DNA of 62,000 nucleotides from Cristatella mucedo (taxonomy: Eukaryota > Bryozoa > Phylactolaemata > Cristatellidae): positions 2,787,501 through 2,849,500 of the forward strand of contig WPIO01000019.1 in assembly GCA_009760855.2 (NCBI GenBank). Direction: 5' to 3'. The number at the start of each line of letters is the position of its first letter. Positions within the stretch are counted from its first letter, which is position 1. The translations under genes and the position numbers were made by a program. Positions 1 through 11,705 of the stretch are shown piece by piece. The notes below the pieces were generated by a model. That model did no database searches. It worked only from the letters and a program-made list of their open reading frames with translations, and had not been told where the DNA came from.

Positions 1-1153
1 CCTGTAGAATGGTTCTCGCGGGTTATGTTGTATGCAGCTGCCTATTACTAGGGAGCTTTTGGCCTCAGAGACCTATTGGCCGCCGGAAGAAGATGTGTAA
101 GGTTCCTCGTCTTCTCCCGCCAACGAGATGACTTAGCTTGAATTGCAAACTTCCGCAGCCTCCTTGAAGATGATGGAAGGCTGTAGACTGGTCTGATTCT
201 CAGTAGCTCTTATGTGCCTGAGACCGAGGGCTTTCGGCTCTAACGGTTTCAAGACTCGTGAATGGTGGGTTACACAGAATCGGCAGCACCTGGTAAAAGT
301 TAAGGTTAAGACGATCTGATTAAATCACCTTGCTAATATGGCTGCAGAAAAGCCTTCGCGGTCATTTCCCATGCTTGCAGTGGTCGATACACAGTTGTCT
401 GCAGCAGGACTCGAACCCACGACATGAGTGGTGAAGGTATGGGGAGCCGCTGATTGACCGTGCATCGCAATCCGTCATTGCTGCTGGTGAGTAGCTTCAC
501 CAGTGCGGATGCGTTTGATTAACGTACTTACTCCACCATTCGGCTGCACAAGCGAACTTTCGGATTTGTTAAATTACTCTTTGCAGCTCTGGACTAGCTA
601 TGAGCCCGACACAGAAATTTACAATGTCACCGTCTCCCAACAGGCAGCTTAAACCAGCCGCTACTGCAACTCACAAGCATGCTAATCTACAGTTCGGTAT
701 TGGTGTGGTGTTTACGATGATGGGTATATACGGATCTATTTGCACTACCGTGTGCTGACAAAGTTCGGTAAAGAGAGCAGGCATGTTTGCTTGGAGTCGC
801 CATAACTGCCAGCCAGGTGACGGATCAAAATTCAAGACTAATCAATCGCAACGCATCAAACTGTTTGCAGAGTTGGCAGCGTAGCGCTATGAAGTTTCTC
901 GCGTGGAGCATATGGGTTTCTCATCCCGGCTTGGCAGCTTGGCAGCTCGGCAGCCATATCGTGCAGCCATAGGGATAACGAACTGCTAACGCCTCCACGA
1001 GGTTGGCGGACGCTCAGACGTGACTTGCACACGTTCTTAGCACTGCCTGTCTAGCTATCGAGCAGACAAGCGCTTTCCTTCCGCTGGAGCCGCCATTTTC
1101 GTGGAGATGCAGGCCACCGGAGCCGCCATTATCAGTGTGTTCTTCTAAACAAA
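1..1153. other. No gene recognised
   Basis: I see no exon or known repeat. A lone B box-like string (minus: gtcgtgggttcgagtcctgc, near 400-425) could be a worn tRNA-derived SINE head. Confidence 0.5.
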
Positions 1154-1326
1154 TGCTAGCTGATTTAACAGCCTCTTGTGTACAGCGACAACAGAGCCTT
1201 TATGGCTATCACTAACGGTGGCAGCGGCGAGATAGAATTGCCCTTGCGCAGGATTCGAACCCACGACTTCGGGACCGAGGTCGTGAAATGCAACCGCCTT
1301 ACCTATTAGTGTGCCATTACGGCTCA
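1154..1326 (-). mobile_element. SINE1 (tRNA-derived)
   Basis: The minus strand has an A box-like segment (gatggctca-type, here atggcacactaataggtaagg), a B box GTGGGTTCGAATCC, then a body ending in gaggctgttaaatcagctagc. Full length is about 170 bp. Confidence 0.82.
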
Positions 1327-1439
1327 TCAATCTTCTGTGCTAGCTGCTACATTGTCATCGCCATACCCTAGTCAGCTCGTCTCGAATTTGCCTGTGCAGC
1401 CAGGCGACGATCATTTAATAAAAATGGTTATAATAATAC

Positions 1440-2945
1440 GATGAGCCTCGCTGCAGAGTTCAGCACCAAGTGCAAGCGCCTGATTGCACATACCGGGACC
1501 AGCAAGCGGTGAGTTACACAAATCAAAACGGGAGGCCGCAAATGAATGGAAGCGTTTGGATGTAGTATCCCTGCATATGCAAGCCCGAATTTTAGGAATG
1601 TTGTGCAGCTGTCATAAGGCAGACTTGACGGAGCAGCTGATGTGATCGTCTAATGAAAGGTCACTTTGGAACAGGACGCAAAGATTACGCGGAGATTGAA
1701 CAGGAGATGTACCGGTGGAGCCGATTCTGAGCGTTTGGTTTTCCAATTTCTGAATCACTCTTGGTTTGTCCAAAACTAGTAAATTGGTTTTGTTGTCATT
1801 CAATTTAAGAAACTGTGCTGCCATCCCTGTGCGGATGTCATCAACACATGCACAAACAGTATGTAGAGAATTCGACGTGCTGGAAGGCTGGGGGGGGGGG
1901 CCAAAGCAAAGCTACAACTGAGTGTCATTCGCATAGAACTGAAAGCCTAGATTGTGCTTGGTGATCACATCGGCAACAGGGAGAGTACAAACTGTGACAA
2001 AAATCGGACCGAGCTCAGAGCCCTGAGGTACCCCTTACTGAAGTAGCTCCTTGCACGATCTTTGTCGGTTCACATCAATGGTTTAGAGTCCCCCACTGAG
2101 ATATCACATGAGCCATTGAAGTGCAGTGCCAGTGATGCCTAGGGGTGATGAGAGGCGCTCCAGAAGGACTTGGTCATCGATAGTACCAAAAGCTTCCGAA
2201 AGATCGAGCAAAACGAGCAGAGATACTCGACGTAAGCCTGCATTCCTAAGTAGATTATTATACACCCGAAGCAATGCCGAGCTGGTTTGGTACAGTGGTT
2301 AAGGTGCTCGCTCCGACCAAGGTCTGGCTGAAGTCGTGGGCTCAAGCCCCGTGGCATATGTTAAGCGCCTGAATAGAGATTAAGTTCTCTTGGGGCGCTA
2401 TACATATAAATGATATATATTATATAATGCTGACACTGTGGAGGGATTGGTTCTAAACCCAGACAGGAACTCGCTAGCTAGGTTGATAGGTCTCAATATT
2501 AGAGTTCAGCTCGTCTGCCACAACTCGTTCAGGTGTCTTCGATAGGAACGAGAGAAGGTAAACTGGCCGGTAACTCTTAAAGTTATCTTGGTCTAGCGTT
2601 GCTTTCTTAATTAGTGGTCTAAAAAATGCCTTTTTGAAAAGTGCAGGGACGTGACCTAAGGCAAAGAGCATATTTATTGTGTTAGTTATGCATGGCAGCA
2701 GAAGTTCTAAGCATTGTATAAGTAGGACTGCGAGAATAGGGTCTAGTGGAGTAGCAGTCTTCTTTGAATAGTAGATGAATTTCAGGATAAGGTCACTCGT
2801 GGCCTCGTTGAATGCAGGCATCCGGGTTGTGTGCGGATTAGAGTAGCATGAGTCCTGTGTTGATGTAATCGAGAGACACGAGCTCAGAGGGTGTGCTGCA
2901 ACCTTAGGGATAGACTCTCTGATCTTGTCTATCTTGCTGTGAGTG
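1440..2945 (-). mobile_element. Family A LINE (CR1/L2-like) RT fragment, with SINE2 nested inside
   Basis: The minus strand encodes early RT (ATPLDPILAVLLIQCLELLL, NFKSYRPVYLLSFLSKTPE), LSGFRTNPSTVS, GITGTALQWL, GVPQGSELGPI, and LNDNKTNLLVLDKPRVIQK up to DLSLDDHISCSVKSA. Frames are broken. The 3' end is missing. SINE2 (about 2255-2425, plus) interrupts it. Confidence 0.85.
2255..2425 (+). mobile_element. SINE2: tRNA-like head joined to family A LINE 3' hairpin
   Basis: The head ggtttggtacagtggttaaggtgctcgctccgacc (A box) and gtgggctcaagccccgtgg (B box) are followed by aagcgcctgaatagagattaagttctcttggggcgct, the LINE A hairpin, and an AT-rich end. It is inserted in a family A LINE in opposite orientation. 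Confidence 0.8.
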
Positions 2946-3108
2946 AGCAGTGATGGCACACTAGGTAAAGCGGCTGCTTTTTGTGACCTCGGTCCCGAGT
3001 TCTTGGGCTCGAATTCTGCGGTGGGAGATCCCTTAGTGCCATTGTAAGCGGTAGTGATAGCCATAAGGGCTCTTCTGTCGCTATACAAAAGAGGCTGTTG
3101 AATCAGCT
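2945..3108 (+). mobile_element. SINE1 (tRNA-derived)
   Basis: A box atggcacactaggtaaagcgg, B box-like gggctcgaattctg, body ggctcttctgtcgctatacaaaagaggctgttgaatcagctag. It abuts the family A LINE fragment. Confidence 0.8.
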
Positions 3109-3483
3109 AGTATTTTTGCTGACAAAGAAGCTAGGTCACCGCAGGGATCCCTAGGTGGGGAGCAAACCTGGAAGCGGTTAAGGAGATGGCTTATGGTAGA
3201 CATAAGAAAGTGTGGACAGACTTTCGTCGCTTACGGCGACTCGTTTCGTTTGGGAGCGAGTGACGGTCGAGCGGCCACTCGACTGCTGGGCGACGCCACC
3301 GATTAAGTAAATCTGATTCGTCGATCGTCGTTCCGCGGCACTGCCAGGACGCCACGGCTCGCCTCGATTCGCCTAGGCGGAGCGGGCGGGAAAGATACTC
3401 TTCGCGGCGACGGCCCGTACTCGGTATGCCCACTACTTTCGCTCAGTTGGCTTACGGCCGTCGGCAGTTAAATGAAATATATA
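3109..3483. other. No gene recognised
   Basis: Moderately CpG-rich sequence between two SINE1 copies. The 80-residue minus reading frame (3191-3433) has no family resemblance. Confidence 0.5.
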
Positions 3484-3655
3484 CTAGCTGATTTGACAGC
3501 CTCTTTTTGAATAGCGACAGAAGAGCCTTTACGACTATCACCACCACTTGCAGCGGCGATAAAGGATCGCCAACCTCAGGATTCGAACCCACGACCGCGG
3601 GGGGGGGGTGAGGCTGTGAAAAGCAACCGCCTTACCTAGTGAGCCATCACGGTTC
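3484..3655 (-). mobile_element. SINE1 (tRNA-derived)
   Basis: The minus strand reads ccgtgatggctcactaggtaaggcgg, then after a C run GTCGTGGGTTCGAATCCTGAGG, then the body to aaatcagctag. A run of nine G (plus) sits inside the tRNA-like part. Confidence 0.84.
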
Positions 3656-3734
3656 GCTTCGAGCGCCGCAGTGCCGGGGGAGGGCGAGCGAGCGAGCGAG
3701 CGAAAGCTCGGTGCTTGTTCTCGCGGCGCCCTGC

Positions 3735-4180
<446 letters not shown>

Positions 4181-4184
4181 CTGA

Positions 4185-6984
4185 CGGGAGGAGCCGTGGG
4201 GGGAGGCTTCGATGGATTGCGAGCCGGCTGGACGCGCGTCAGGCGCTCACGTCCGCGGCGAGCAGAGGCAAAGGGCAACGGGCGGCTGACCCAGAGCGCT
4301 CTACCTAATTGGCAACACGCATTCCACTCATCGCGGGCGGTCGCATGCGGGCGGTGCTCAAGAGGCCGCCCACTCGGGAGAGCGAGCGAGCGAAGCCCCG
4401 CGCTCGCCGCCGCCACTCGCTGGCGGCTCTCGCTGGCGGCTGAGGATGACGAACGGCTCTCGGCCGCTCTTCGGCCTCCCAAGCAGCTTGGCTCGGCTCA
4501 GGGCATCGTCGGAGGCGGGAAGCAGGCGCGCGGGCGCGCGGGCGCGCGGGCGGGCGTCGATGGCTCGAGCAGGAATCTCTCTAACGGGCGGGCACCTGCC
4601 TCTCAGCAACCCACAGTCGGCATCATCCGGCAGATCCATTCGGCTTTGAAAATGGCATCGCAATAGCGCGTCGGCACGTCGGTGCGCAGACGCAGCGGGC
4701 GGCCGCCGCCGCCGCCGAGTCGCCTGCTCACACGGCTCACGTCTACATCTCATCGAGGGATCGGCGAGGGATAACAGTGCAGGCGCACTTTCGGATGGTG
4801 CACCTGCAAAGGGCAGAGGCTACCCGGCGAGCGACGCGCCCTAGCGAGGCGCGTCTCGGCCGAAGGGCTCTCGGCGGTACGAAGCCGTACGAGCTTCGCC
4901 GCCCGGGATGCCTGATTAGGCAGCATCGCGCTCGCGGTCATCCTAGTACTTGGGGTCACGCGGACGTGGCGCCGGAAACGGGCAGGACCTCATAACTCTC
5001 TTACTCTGCAATACCATAAGCTAGAATATCTTTTCAAGGCGCTTGTATCATTTAATTTCGTATTACGCGGAGTACTGTGCCCGCGTAATTATCCTCGTTA
5101 ACTCAGGTAGAGACCCAATGCTTACTACACGTGAACCTGATATTACCGCTGTTCCTAACGGCAAAACCGAAGAATTTAAAAGTATCATTGTCCTGACCAA
5201 GGAAGCAAAATTGTTGAGGAACAATAGAATAGCTATTTTCTTTTCCATTTTTATTTTAGGTATGCGCGATTAGATAACCCACTTTTTACCGAAAAAACCT
5301 AAAATTTAAACTAGCGTTATTGCCGCACCGCATATAATGGCATAATACGCACCTAACAGTAAAAATCTCTGTTCCTCTGAGCTCTGAAATTTGTATCTGT
5401 TAGCTAAAGTCATTAAGGAATTAGTCTCTGTGACTTAGCGTCTCCGGTATGCGTCATACCCGTTGCTCGTACCTCGCGGTCTCGTCCGCCAGTCGACAGA
5501 TCCGGCAAAGTCACGGAGTCTTTAAATAAGATTAAGATTAGACACTTGGATTGCGACGGTTAGCGAGAATGGAACTCTTGACCTCTTGACCTCAACTCTT
5601 TTCTCTGCTGCTCGTCCGGCAGCGAATAGAGGTGCTTCCGGCTAAACTACCTTGCGGACTCAAGATGGCTAAATTGAGTGAAATTCCTGCTTATCAGAAA
5701 TCCTGCCGGTCTGAAAAGGTCTGCGGCGGTTCGAAGGACTTCCTGTGCAAGCAAAGAAGAACGCCATAGTAGCGATCCAATTTCCGTGTCGATAGTGCGC
5801 TTTCCCGTTCAATTTGAACCGACTCACGACGTCCCGTCTGTTAAACTGCACTACGTTGAACGATCGTGCTTTCAACGCACTCTCTCGTACTCCGATTGGG
5901 GTAATGCTTAGATTCGGCGCAAAAAGACGAATTTAAAACTCCAGAGCCGCCATTCTTTTCACGGGCCCCGAAAACCTCGAAGTTAGGTCTCACCAAATCC
6001 AGCAAGCGCCAGGGTCGTTCAACTTCATTGGCTTGAGAGGACACACTCTGACGCCATCACTTCCTGTCTCGGCGGCGCCACGGGACAAGCGACTCTGCGC
6101 ACGCACGCACGCTCTCTGCGGCCGCTTCAGCCTCCGAGCCCTCCTCGCTGCACCGCCCAGCCAGCGAAACGCTCGCCGTTTGCCTCGCGAATTTGGCGCC
6201 GCCGCCTAGGCTGGCGCGCTGCGGCGCCAGGTGAACCGGTGTCCCGAGCGGAGCGTTCCTATCGACAACCGCACCCGAAGCTACGAAGCTCAGTTCGCTT
6301 GACTCTAACGCTTAGTAGCTTAGGGCGCTGCCAACGTGGCTCGCGCAGAGACGCGCGGGGCTACAGCGAGTCGCTTCCGAAAGCGACAGACGAACGTGGC
6401 GTGATCTACGCGCGTCGGACAGAAAAGAACACTCGCCCGCAGTTCGACGCGTCCGGCAAGCGCTTCCGGCAGGCAACAGCAGGACTTCTAAGCGGCCGCG
6501 TCAGAGAATATGTGACCGTCGTTTTTTGGGCGGCCTGCTCGGCGACGCCCGAGACGATCTGCCGAGGACGGCGAGCGAGCGAGCGAGCTGACTGCGAAGC
6601 AGCGCCTGATCCGTCACGCGCGGTCCGCTTGCGGCTGCTGCGGTCTCACCGCTTTCGGGCTTGGGTGCGCTCTCGCTACGGGGGCGGGGGGGCGGGAGAG
6701 CCGGGCCCCCCCAGCACGACCGCGAGCCGCAATCCGCGACCGTTGGGCCGTTGCTCGCCGCAAGCGCCTCGGGTGGCCCATAGTCGCGGGCGGCGGCGGC
6801 AGCGGAGTCGTCGGACGGCTGGCGACGACGAGCCGTCGCCGTCGCCGCCGCAGCTGCTGCTCGCGTGCAGCTAGCCGCTCGCCCTCGCGGCCACGCGGCC
6901 GCAGCGCTTCTCCCGACGCCCAGGGCAGTTCACCTGCTTGCTCACCTGCGCGCCTTCCCGCACGCGCGCGCAAGCGTGCAGGTC
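4185..6984. other. CpG-rich region without recognisable genes
   Basis: 4185-4980 and 6060-6980 are very GC- and CpG-rich, with CGG/GCGAGCGAGC runs; 5000-5900 is closer to average. Open frames here on both strands are compositional. No rRNA or coding similarity was recognised. It could be a promoter region for an unseen gene. Confidence 0.5.
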
Positions 6985-7082
6985 AACACTTGCAGAGGCG
7001 ACGGGTGTTCAGGCTCGCTCGCTAAGGCTCTTCAGCAATTACATAAACAAGTCCTTTTGAATCAGCTAACCTTCTTTTGGTA
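6985..7082 (+). mobile_element. Possible SINE1 3' remnant
   Basis: taaggctcttcagcaattacataaacaagtccttttgaatcagctaac resembles the SINE1 3' end (ggctcttctgtcgctatacaaaaagaggctgttgaatcagctag). Confidence 0.4.
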
Positions 7083-7259
7083 AGGTTGGTTCTGTAATGA
7101 ACGGACACTTTTACAAGCTCGTTTCATTTCACGTTTAAATTTTTTCGCCGCATGCAACGTTTCGCTAGAGGCACCAAAGTACTCTTAGGCCAAGACGGGT
7201 GGGAGGACAGTCTAAGAATAGATTAAGAACCTGTTATATATATATTCGGAGCGTGCATT

Positions 7260-8735
7260 CACTATTACCATGTCCTCATTTAAGCTCAGATGCGTCGCTC
7301 CCAAACTCTGGGGGTCGCGCATCTATTACTACGCCCGCAGTGACCGCCGCCCCTGTCGCGGCTGTGGTAGCTTCGGAAAAGGCAGTGTTGGAGGCCAAGA
7401 AACTACCCCCAGCTTCTGTAGCCCTTAAGCTAAGAGGCAACAGCCGCGCAGCCCAGAAGGCTATCGCTGCTGCTCAGAAGGCTGCGGATGCCTCTAGGAT
7501 GTTTCCTACGGCCAAGGCTGGGGGGGGGGCCAAGCAAACCAGACCCTAGCCATGTGTGCTTTTGCCCCTGTAGGGACGCCCCCCCCCCCGGCCCACCACC
7601 TTGTTATACCCTCAGTCCTGACCCTTCGCCATTGCCATTTGTCCATCATGTCACCAGCGCTTCTTCCAGCTACACTCTTTATCCTCTCCCTTTGCTCGTA
7701 AACACAACTCGCTCCTCGTCCGATGCCTGCTCTGCCCCTTCGTCTGTTTATCCGCGGCAGTACTCAGCAAACACATGCGAAACACACACCACACCTCGTC
7801 GGTAGAAGAACTTCCTCCTCCCCTGGCATCTAGCTTGACTCGGGCCGCGCCTCGCGACGTCCCTCCATCATCGTTGACGACATCCTCTTGCATTGCTCCA
7901 CGTGCCACTCCATCTGAGACTCTTTACCCCGCCCCGATGCTGACGCCCCCTGCCTCACTTTCTACCTGCATTTCAGCCTACAGGACAGCTGTCATCAACA
8001 CCTAGACACGCTCTACGATCGCCTCCAGAGTTCGTCGAGCAATGGCTGCCCCGTGTACAGGCCACCGTCCTGGCGAATGACTGGCACAGCTTCATGGCCT
8101 CCGTCCTTCTCCTAATCGAGGACTGGTTGTCCCTTGCCCGATGCATAATCAAGGATCGCGAGCCAAAGCACCGCCAAACTCGTCCTGAGCCTCCGACACC
8201 TCAACCGGACGGCCCTGCATCCGGCGGTCCACGGCCATGGGACACAAGGTGTGCATCGCATCTGCAACGCCTCTACGCGTTCAACCGCACCAAGGCCGTC
8301 CGCGAGATCCTGCTGCCAGCGCCGACGAACTTCACCGGTGACCTAGCCGCCTGCCGCTCCGATTGGGAGGCCGAGTTGCAGGCCCGACCTGTTGACAATG
8401 ACCCTCTGCAGACTCTATTTGCCCAGACCATCTCTTCTCACCCGGCTCAGCTATCCAACCTGATGTCCCCGCTGTCGGAGGAGAACGCCGCAGCCCGCCT
8501 TCGCAGACCCCGCAACACGTCTCCGGGAGCTGAACGTCGGGAATATCACCACTTAAGCCTCGTCGACCAGGGTTGATCGCTCGTAGCGTGCATCCTGAAC
8601 GGCTGCCTTCACGTAGGGGACGTTCTTTCCTCGTGGAAAATGGATTTCACTTTCCTTATCCACAAGAAGGACGACCCAAGCATGCCCGGTTCGTCCGTCC
8701 CATCACGCTCTTGCCCACTCTTTTAATAAATAAAT
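7260..8735 (+). pseudogene. R2/NeSL-like element: N-terminal part up to the start of RT
   Basis: The region before RT shows the typical RNR/AVR block, then RLRRPRN.SPG, then PITLLPTL just before the SINE insertion. The reading frame shifts at about 8575. The N-terminal zinc fingers expected of the family were not recognised with confidence. Confidence 0.75.
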
Positions 8736-8933
8736 ACAAGCTGATTTACCAGCCTCTTTTTTATAGCGACAGAAGAGCCTTGATGGCTATAGCGACAGAA
8801 GAGCCTCGACGGCTATCATCACTGCTTGCAGCAACGATAAAGGATCGCCCACCACAGGATTCGAACCCACGACCTCGGTGCCGAGGTCGTGAAAAGCAAC
8901 CACCTTACCTAGTGAGCCATTACGGCTCTGTAC
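8735..8933 (-). mobile_element. SINE1 with 27-bp internal duplication, inserted in the R2/NeSL-like element
   Basis: A full SINE1 with B box GTCGTGGGTTCGAATCCTG. The segment gcgacagaagagcct-ga(c/t)ggctat occurs twice (about 8765-8815). An AT-rich tail (taataaataaata) lies at the 3' side. Confidence 0.84.
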
Positions 8934-9345
8934 AAGCTGCTCTCGGGCAGCCTGGTCACTAAGCTGTGCAAGTTCGCTGGTGGTCGTGGGCTGCTGTTAT
9001 CGCAGCAAAAGGGCTTTGTTCTTGGTGTGGAGGGCTGCCTTGAGCTGTCCTTTCTTGTGGAGAGCGTCTTTGACGAGGCCAGAGATTGGCGGGGCGCTGA
9101 ATCATTTGTGTACTCGGCGTTTCTCGACATACAGAATGCCTTCGGCAGCATTCCACGTGTCTCCGTTCTCAGTGTGCTTCGGAATGCCGAAGTGGAGGAG
9201 AGCTTCTGCAAGTTTGTTGAGCGCCTGTATACCGGCTCGCCCCCTGGAGCTTCGGGTTCGCAACGAGACGCTGCTGGTGTTTCCTACGACTGCCGGCGTC
9301 CGGCAGAGCGACCCTCAATGACCGATCCTCTTTGATCTGGCGATG
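8934..9345 (+). pseudogene. R2/NeSL-like element: RT motifs 0-B
   Basis: It resumes exactly where PITLLPTL was cut: LYKLLSGSLVTKLCKFAGG, then LSQQKGFV, FLDIQNAFGSIP and TTAGVRQSDP (expected QGDP). The QGDP-to-QSDP change and the stop soon after show decay. Confidence 0.85.
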
Positions 9346-9790
9346 GAATGTAATGTATCTCCGTCAGTAACTCTACAAAGTCATAAAGACCATGTGGGTG
9401 TTACGCAGGAGAGTTTTGTATAGCGCACTCACAGCCTAAGCGGCTTTTGGTACGCATTCGGTAGCCAACAGACTTCGTCTCACGAAACAAAGAAGAAGTG
9501 GGAAGCATAGCAGAGTCAGGAGAGCAGTTGAGGTAGTGAGTAGCATAGAAGTAGCAGTTCAGGACCGCTGACAAAGATGTGCCATAGCCGGCAGTTGGAG
9601 AGTAGTTGTCGTTGCGTAAGAATTGTGGAAGCGAGTTCCACAGTCTAGGACCTGCAGAGCTAAAGCTTCTGTTGCCAACTGTCTTTAAGCGGAGGAATGG
9701 GACAGCTAATTTATTGTCCACACAGGACCTCAGGGCACGAACAGGCTGAAACTGATGCAGCAGTTCAGCTAGGTACGAAACCGTTTGCCA
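9345..9790 (-). mobile_element. Family B LINE 3' fragment inserted in the R2/NeSL-like element
   Basis: The minus-strand ORF has NRSFSSAGPRLWNSLPQFLR, the last part of an L2/CR1-type ORF2. The 3' end carries short AATGT repeats at 9345-9357. The 9350-9550 part is nearly identical to 59400-59620. Confidence 0.8.
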
Positions 9791-10080
9791 TACTTGCTGC
9801 TAAAATGCACGAACCCTGTTTTGAGATTGGCGGAACCTCCCTGCCGGTCTGTGCCCTGGCAGATGACCTCGCCCTATTCTCAGGCACGTTTTCTGGTCTT
9901 CAGGCTCTCGTGTCCGCAGTTAAACAGACTGCGTCGACGCTGGGCATGCAGTTCTGGCCGGCGAAGTGCTGCGTCGTCGCCCGAAATGGTACGAAAGCCT
10001 TGCCCACTTCAATTACCCTACATGACAGGTGGATTCCTGAGCTGCCGGACAACGAGACAGTGGCCCATCTTGGAGCCCCC
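9790..10080 (+). pseudogene. R2/NeSL-like element: RT catalytic core with ADD
   Basis: It encodes FEIGGTSLPVCALADDLALF and LGMQFWPAKCCVVARN. The catalytic ADD pair is intact. It ends at HLGAPI, where the family A LINE is inserted. Confidence 0.85.
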
Positions 10081-10615
10081 ATAATATTAATAATAATAAT
10101 GCACTTGATAAAGCACCCTCAGAGAACTTAATCTCTTCCTAGGCGCTTTACATTTGCTGCAAAGTGAAATCCAATTGAATGGTAAGTAAAATCATGCTTG
10201 AAAAACAAACAAAATGAATAATATGGTTAGGGGTGACATGCACAGGGTCAGCATGCAGATGTGGTTAGTGGCAGCATGCACAGTGTCAGCACGCATAAGC
10301 ACATCAAGGACAAATCACAGGGACCCACTAAATGCTGTCCTAAATAGGTGTGTTTTTAAGTTCCTTTTAAATATGGTCAGGTCAGGGGATGTTCTGACGC
10401 AGGTCGGGAGGGAGTTCCAGGCTTTGGGAGCATAAGAACTAAATGCACGGTTTCCAAAGGATTTAAGGTTTGTACGAGGTATTTGTAGACTGTTGGATTT
10501 CGAAAAGCGGGTGGTTACGATGCTTGGCCTGATGGGGTAGTATATCTGAGAGATAGGCTGAAGCCATAGAATAAAGGGACCTAAAAGTGAGCGACAAAAC
10601 CTTGAAGTCAATCCC
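10081..10615 (-). mobile_element. Family A LINE 3' fragment inserted in the R2/NeSL-like element
   Basis: Minus strand: GIDFKVLSLTFRSL, YAPKAWNSLPTCVRTSPDLT, FKRNLKTHLFRTAFSGSL, then the 3' UTR with the hairpin and an (ATT)n tail at 10082-10100. The flanks cccata/cccata suggest a short target-site duplication. Confidence 0.88.
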
Positions 10616-11604
10616 ATAGGGTCTCGGGCAGCCTAGGGCTGAAATGGTGCAGGTCTGCTCTTCCCTTGCAAGGGACATTAACCTACTTCAGACCAGCCTT
10701 CTCGCCCCTTGGCAAAAGTCTGACGCCTTGCGGACTTCCCTCCTGCCACGGCTCGACTACCATTGTTGGGCGCGACTTGTGGCTAAGGCTGCTCTGCAAC
10801 CAGCCGAAAAGGCTCTGACGGGGCTATGTTGCTCGGCGTGCGATCTGCCGAACGTTGTATCGGTGCATTTCCCGTTTGCGCCTCGCTCTGCGGGCGGGCT
10901 TGGCTTGATCTGCTTCGGGACGAATGCCACCAACCTACGAGCTGCACAAGCCTGTCGCATGCTGTGCTCGCCCGATGCGTGCGTCATTGAAGTGGCCCGT
11001 CACAGACTCGACCGGGAAGTCGCCAGCCTTAATGGTATGCCATCGTCTGATGAGGAGCGTTTGCGATACCTGAGCCCAGCAGCCTTTGGCCCTGACAACA
11101 GGGTTGGCCCGATTTCACTCTGGTCGGACGTAAGTGCCTCAAGCGGGTCTTCTGTCACCTCTCGCTGACCTACCCTGGAGTGCTGGCTGCATCCACCATT
11201 CCTGACGGCATCGAGCACTGGGTCGTGCCACGAGTGGTCATCGCGGAGCTGCGTTCACCAGGGCTCGTCGAAGGCTGTGTTTGGGCAGCCCAGCCTGCAC
11301 AGGTCAGCCGCTGCCTGGCCACGAGCAGATTAACCACCCATAGTCACTTCTTGACCACGGGTCTTGGCCTGTCGTTTCGGGCTTGGTGGTTCGTGCGCTG
11401 AGCGCGCCTGGACGTACTGCTAGTGGCTGCTACCAGGAGTCGGGCATACCCAGGGACGGTTACCAGCTGCCGCCTATGTCGCATGGAGGCAGAGACCGTT
11501 TGCCACGTGTTGAGCCACTGCCGGCCGATGCTACACGCAATTACGGCCCGACGCAACTTGGTTCTGGGCCCTCTAATCGGAGCTCTTCCGGCCACCGAAG
11601 CTAA
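10616..11604 (+). pseudogene. R2/NeSL-like element: thumb and CCHC knuckle
   Basis: It encodes KSDALRTSLLPRLDYHCWAR, APRSAGGLGLICFGTNATN and CRLCRMEAETVCHVLSHC. Two or more frame changes occur between 11160 and 11420. Confidence 0.85.
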
Positions 11605-11705
11605 ACTGCATAATAATAATGATAATAATAATAATTCACTTAATAAAGCGCCCTCAGAGAACTCAATCTCTCTCTAGGCGCTTTGCATTTGCTGTAAAGT
11701 GAAAT
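11605..11705 (-). mobile_element. Family A LINE 3' end only (about 100 bp)
   Basis: It has an (ATT)n tail at 11609-11638, the hairpin AAGCGCC...GGCGCTT and a short flanking piece. It interrupts the R2/NeSL-like element between the CCHC knuckle and the endonuclease. Confidence 0.8.

Noticed and set aside
1154-3655. tRNA genes (GGTTCGAATCC B boxes)
   Set aside because: The B boxes belong to repeated SINE1 copies with long non-tRNA bodies and no foldable acceptor stem.
5670-6060. rRNA-like stretch
   Set aside because: The phrases looked rRNA-like at first, but no conserved 18S/28S core sequence, including the R2 target site, could be matched.
8094-8576. Separate host gene of 160 residues
   Set aside because: It is the pre-RT part of the R2/NeSL-like element (RLYAFNR, RLRRPRNTSPG), continuous in order with the RT segments downstream.
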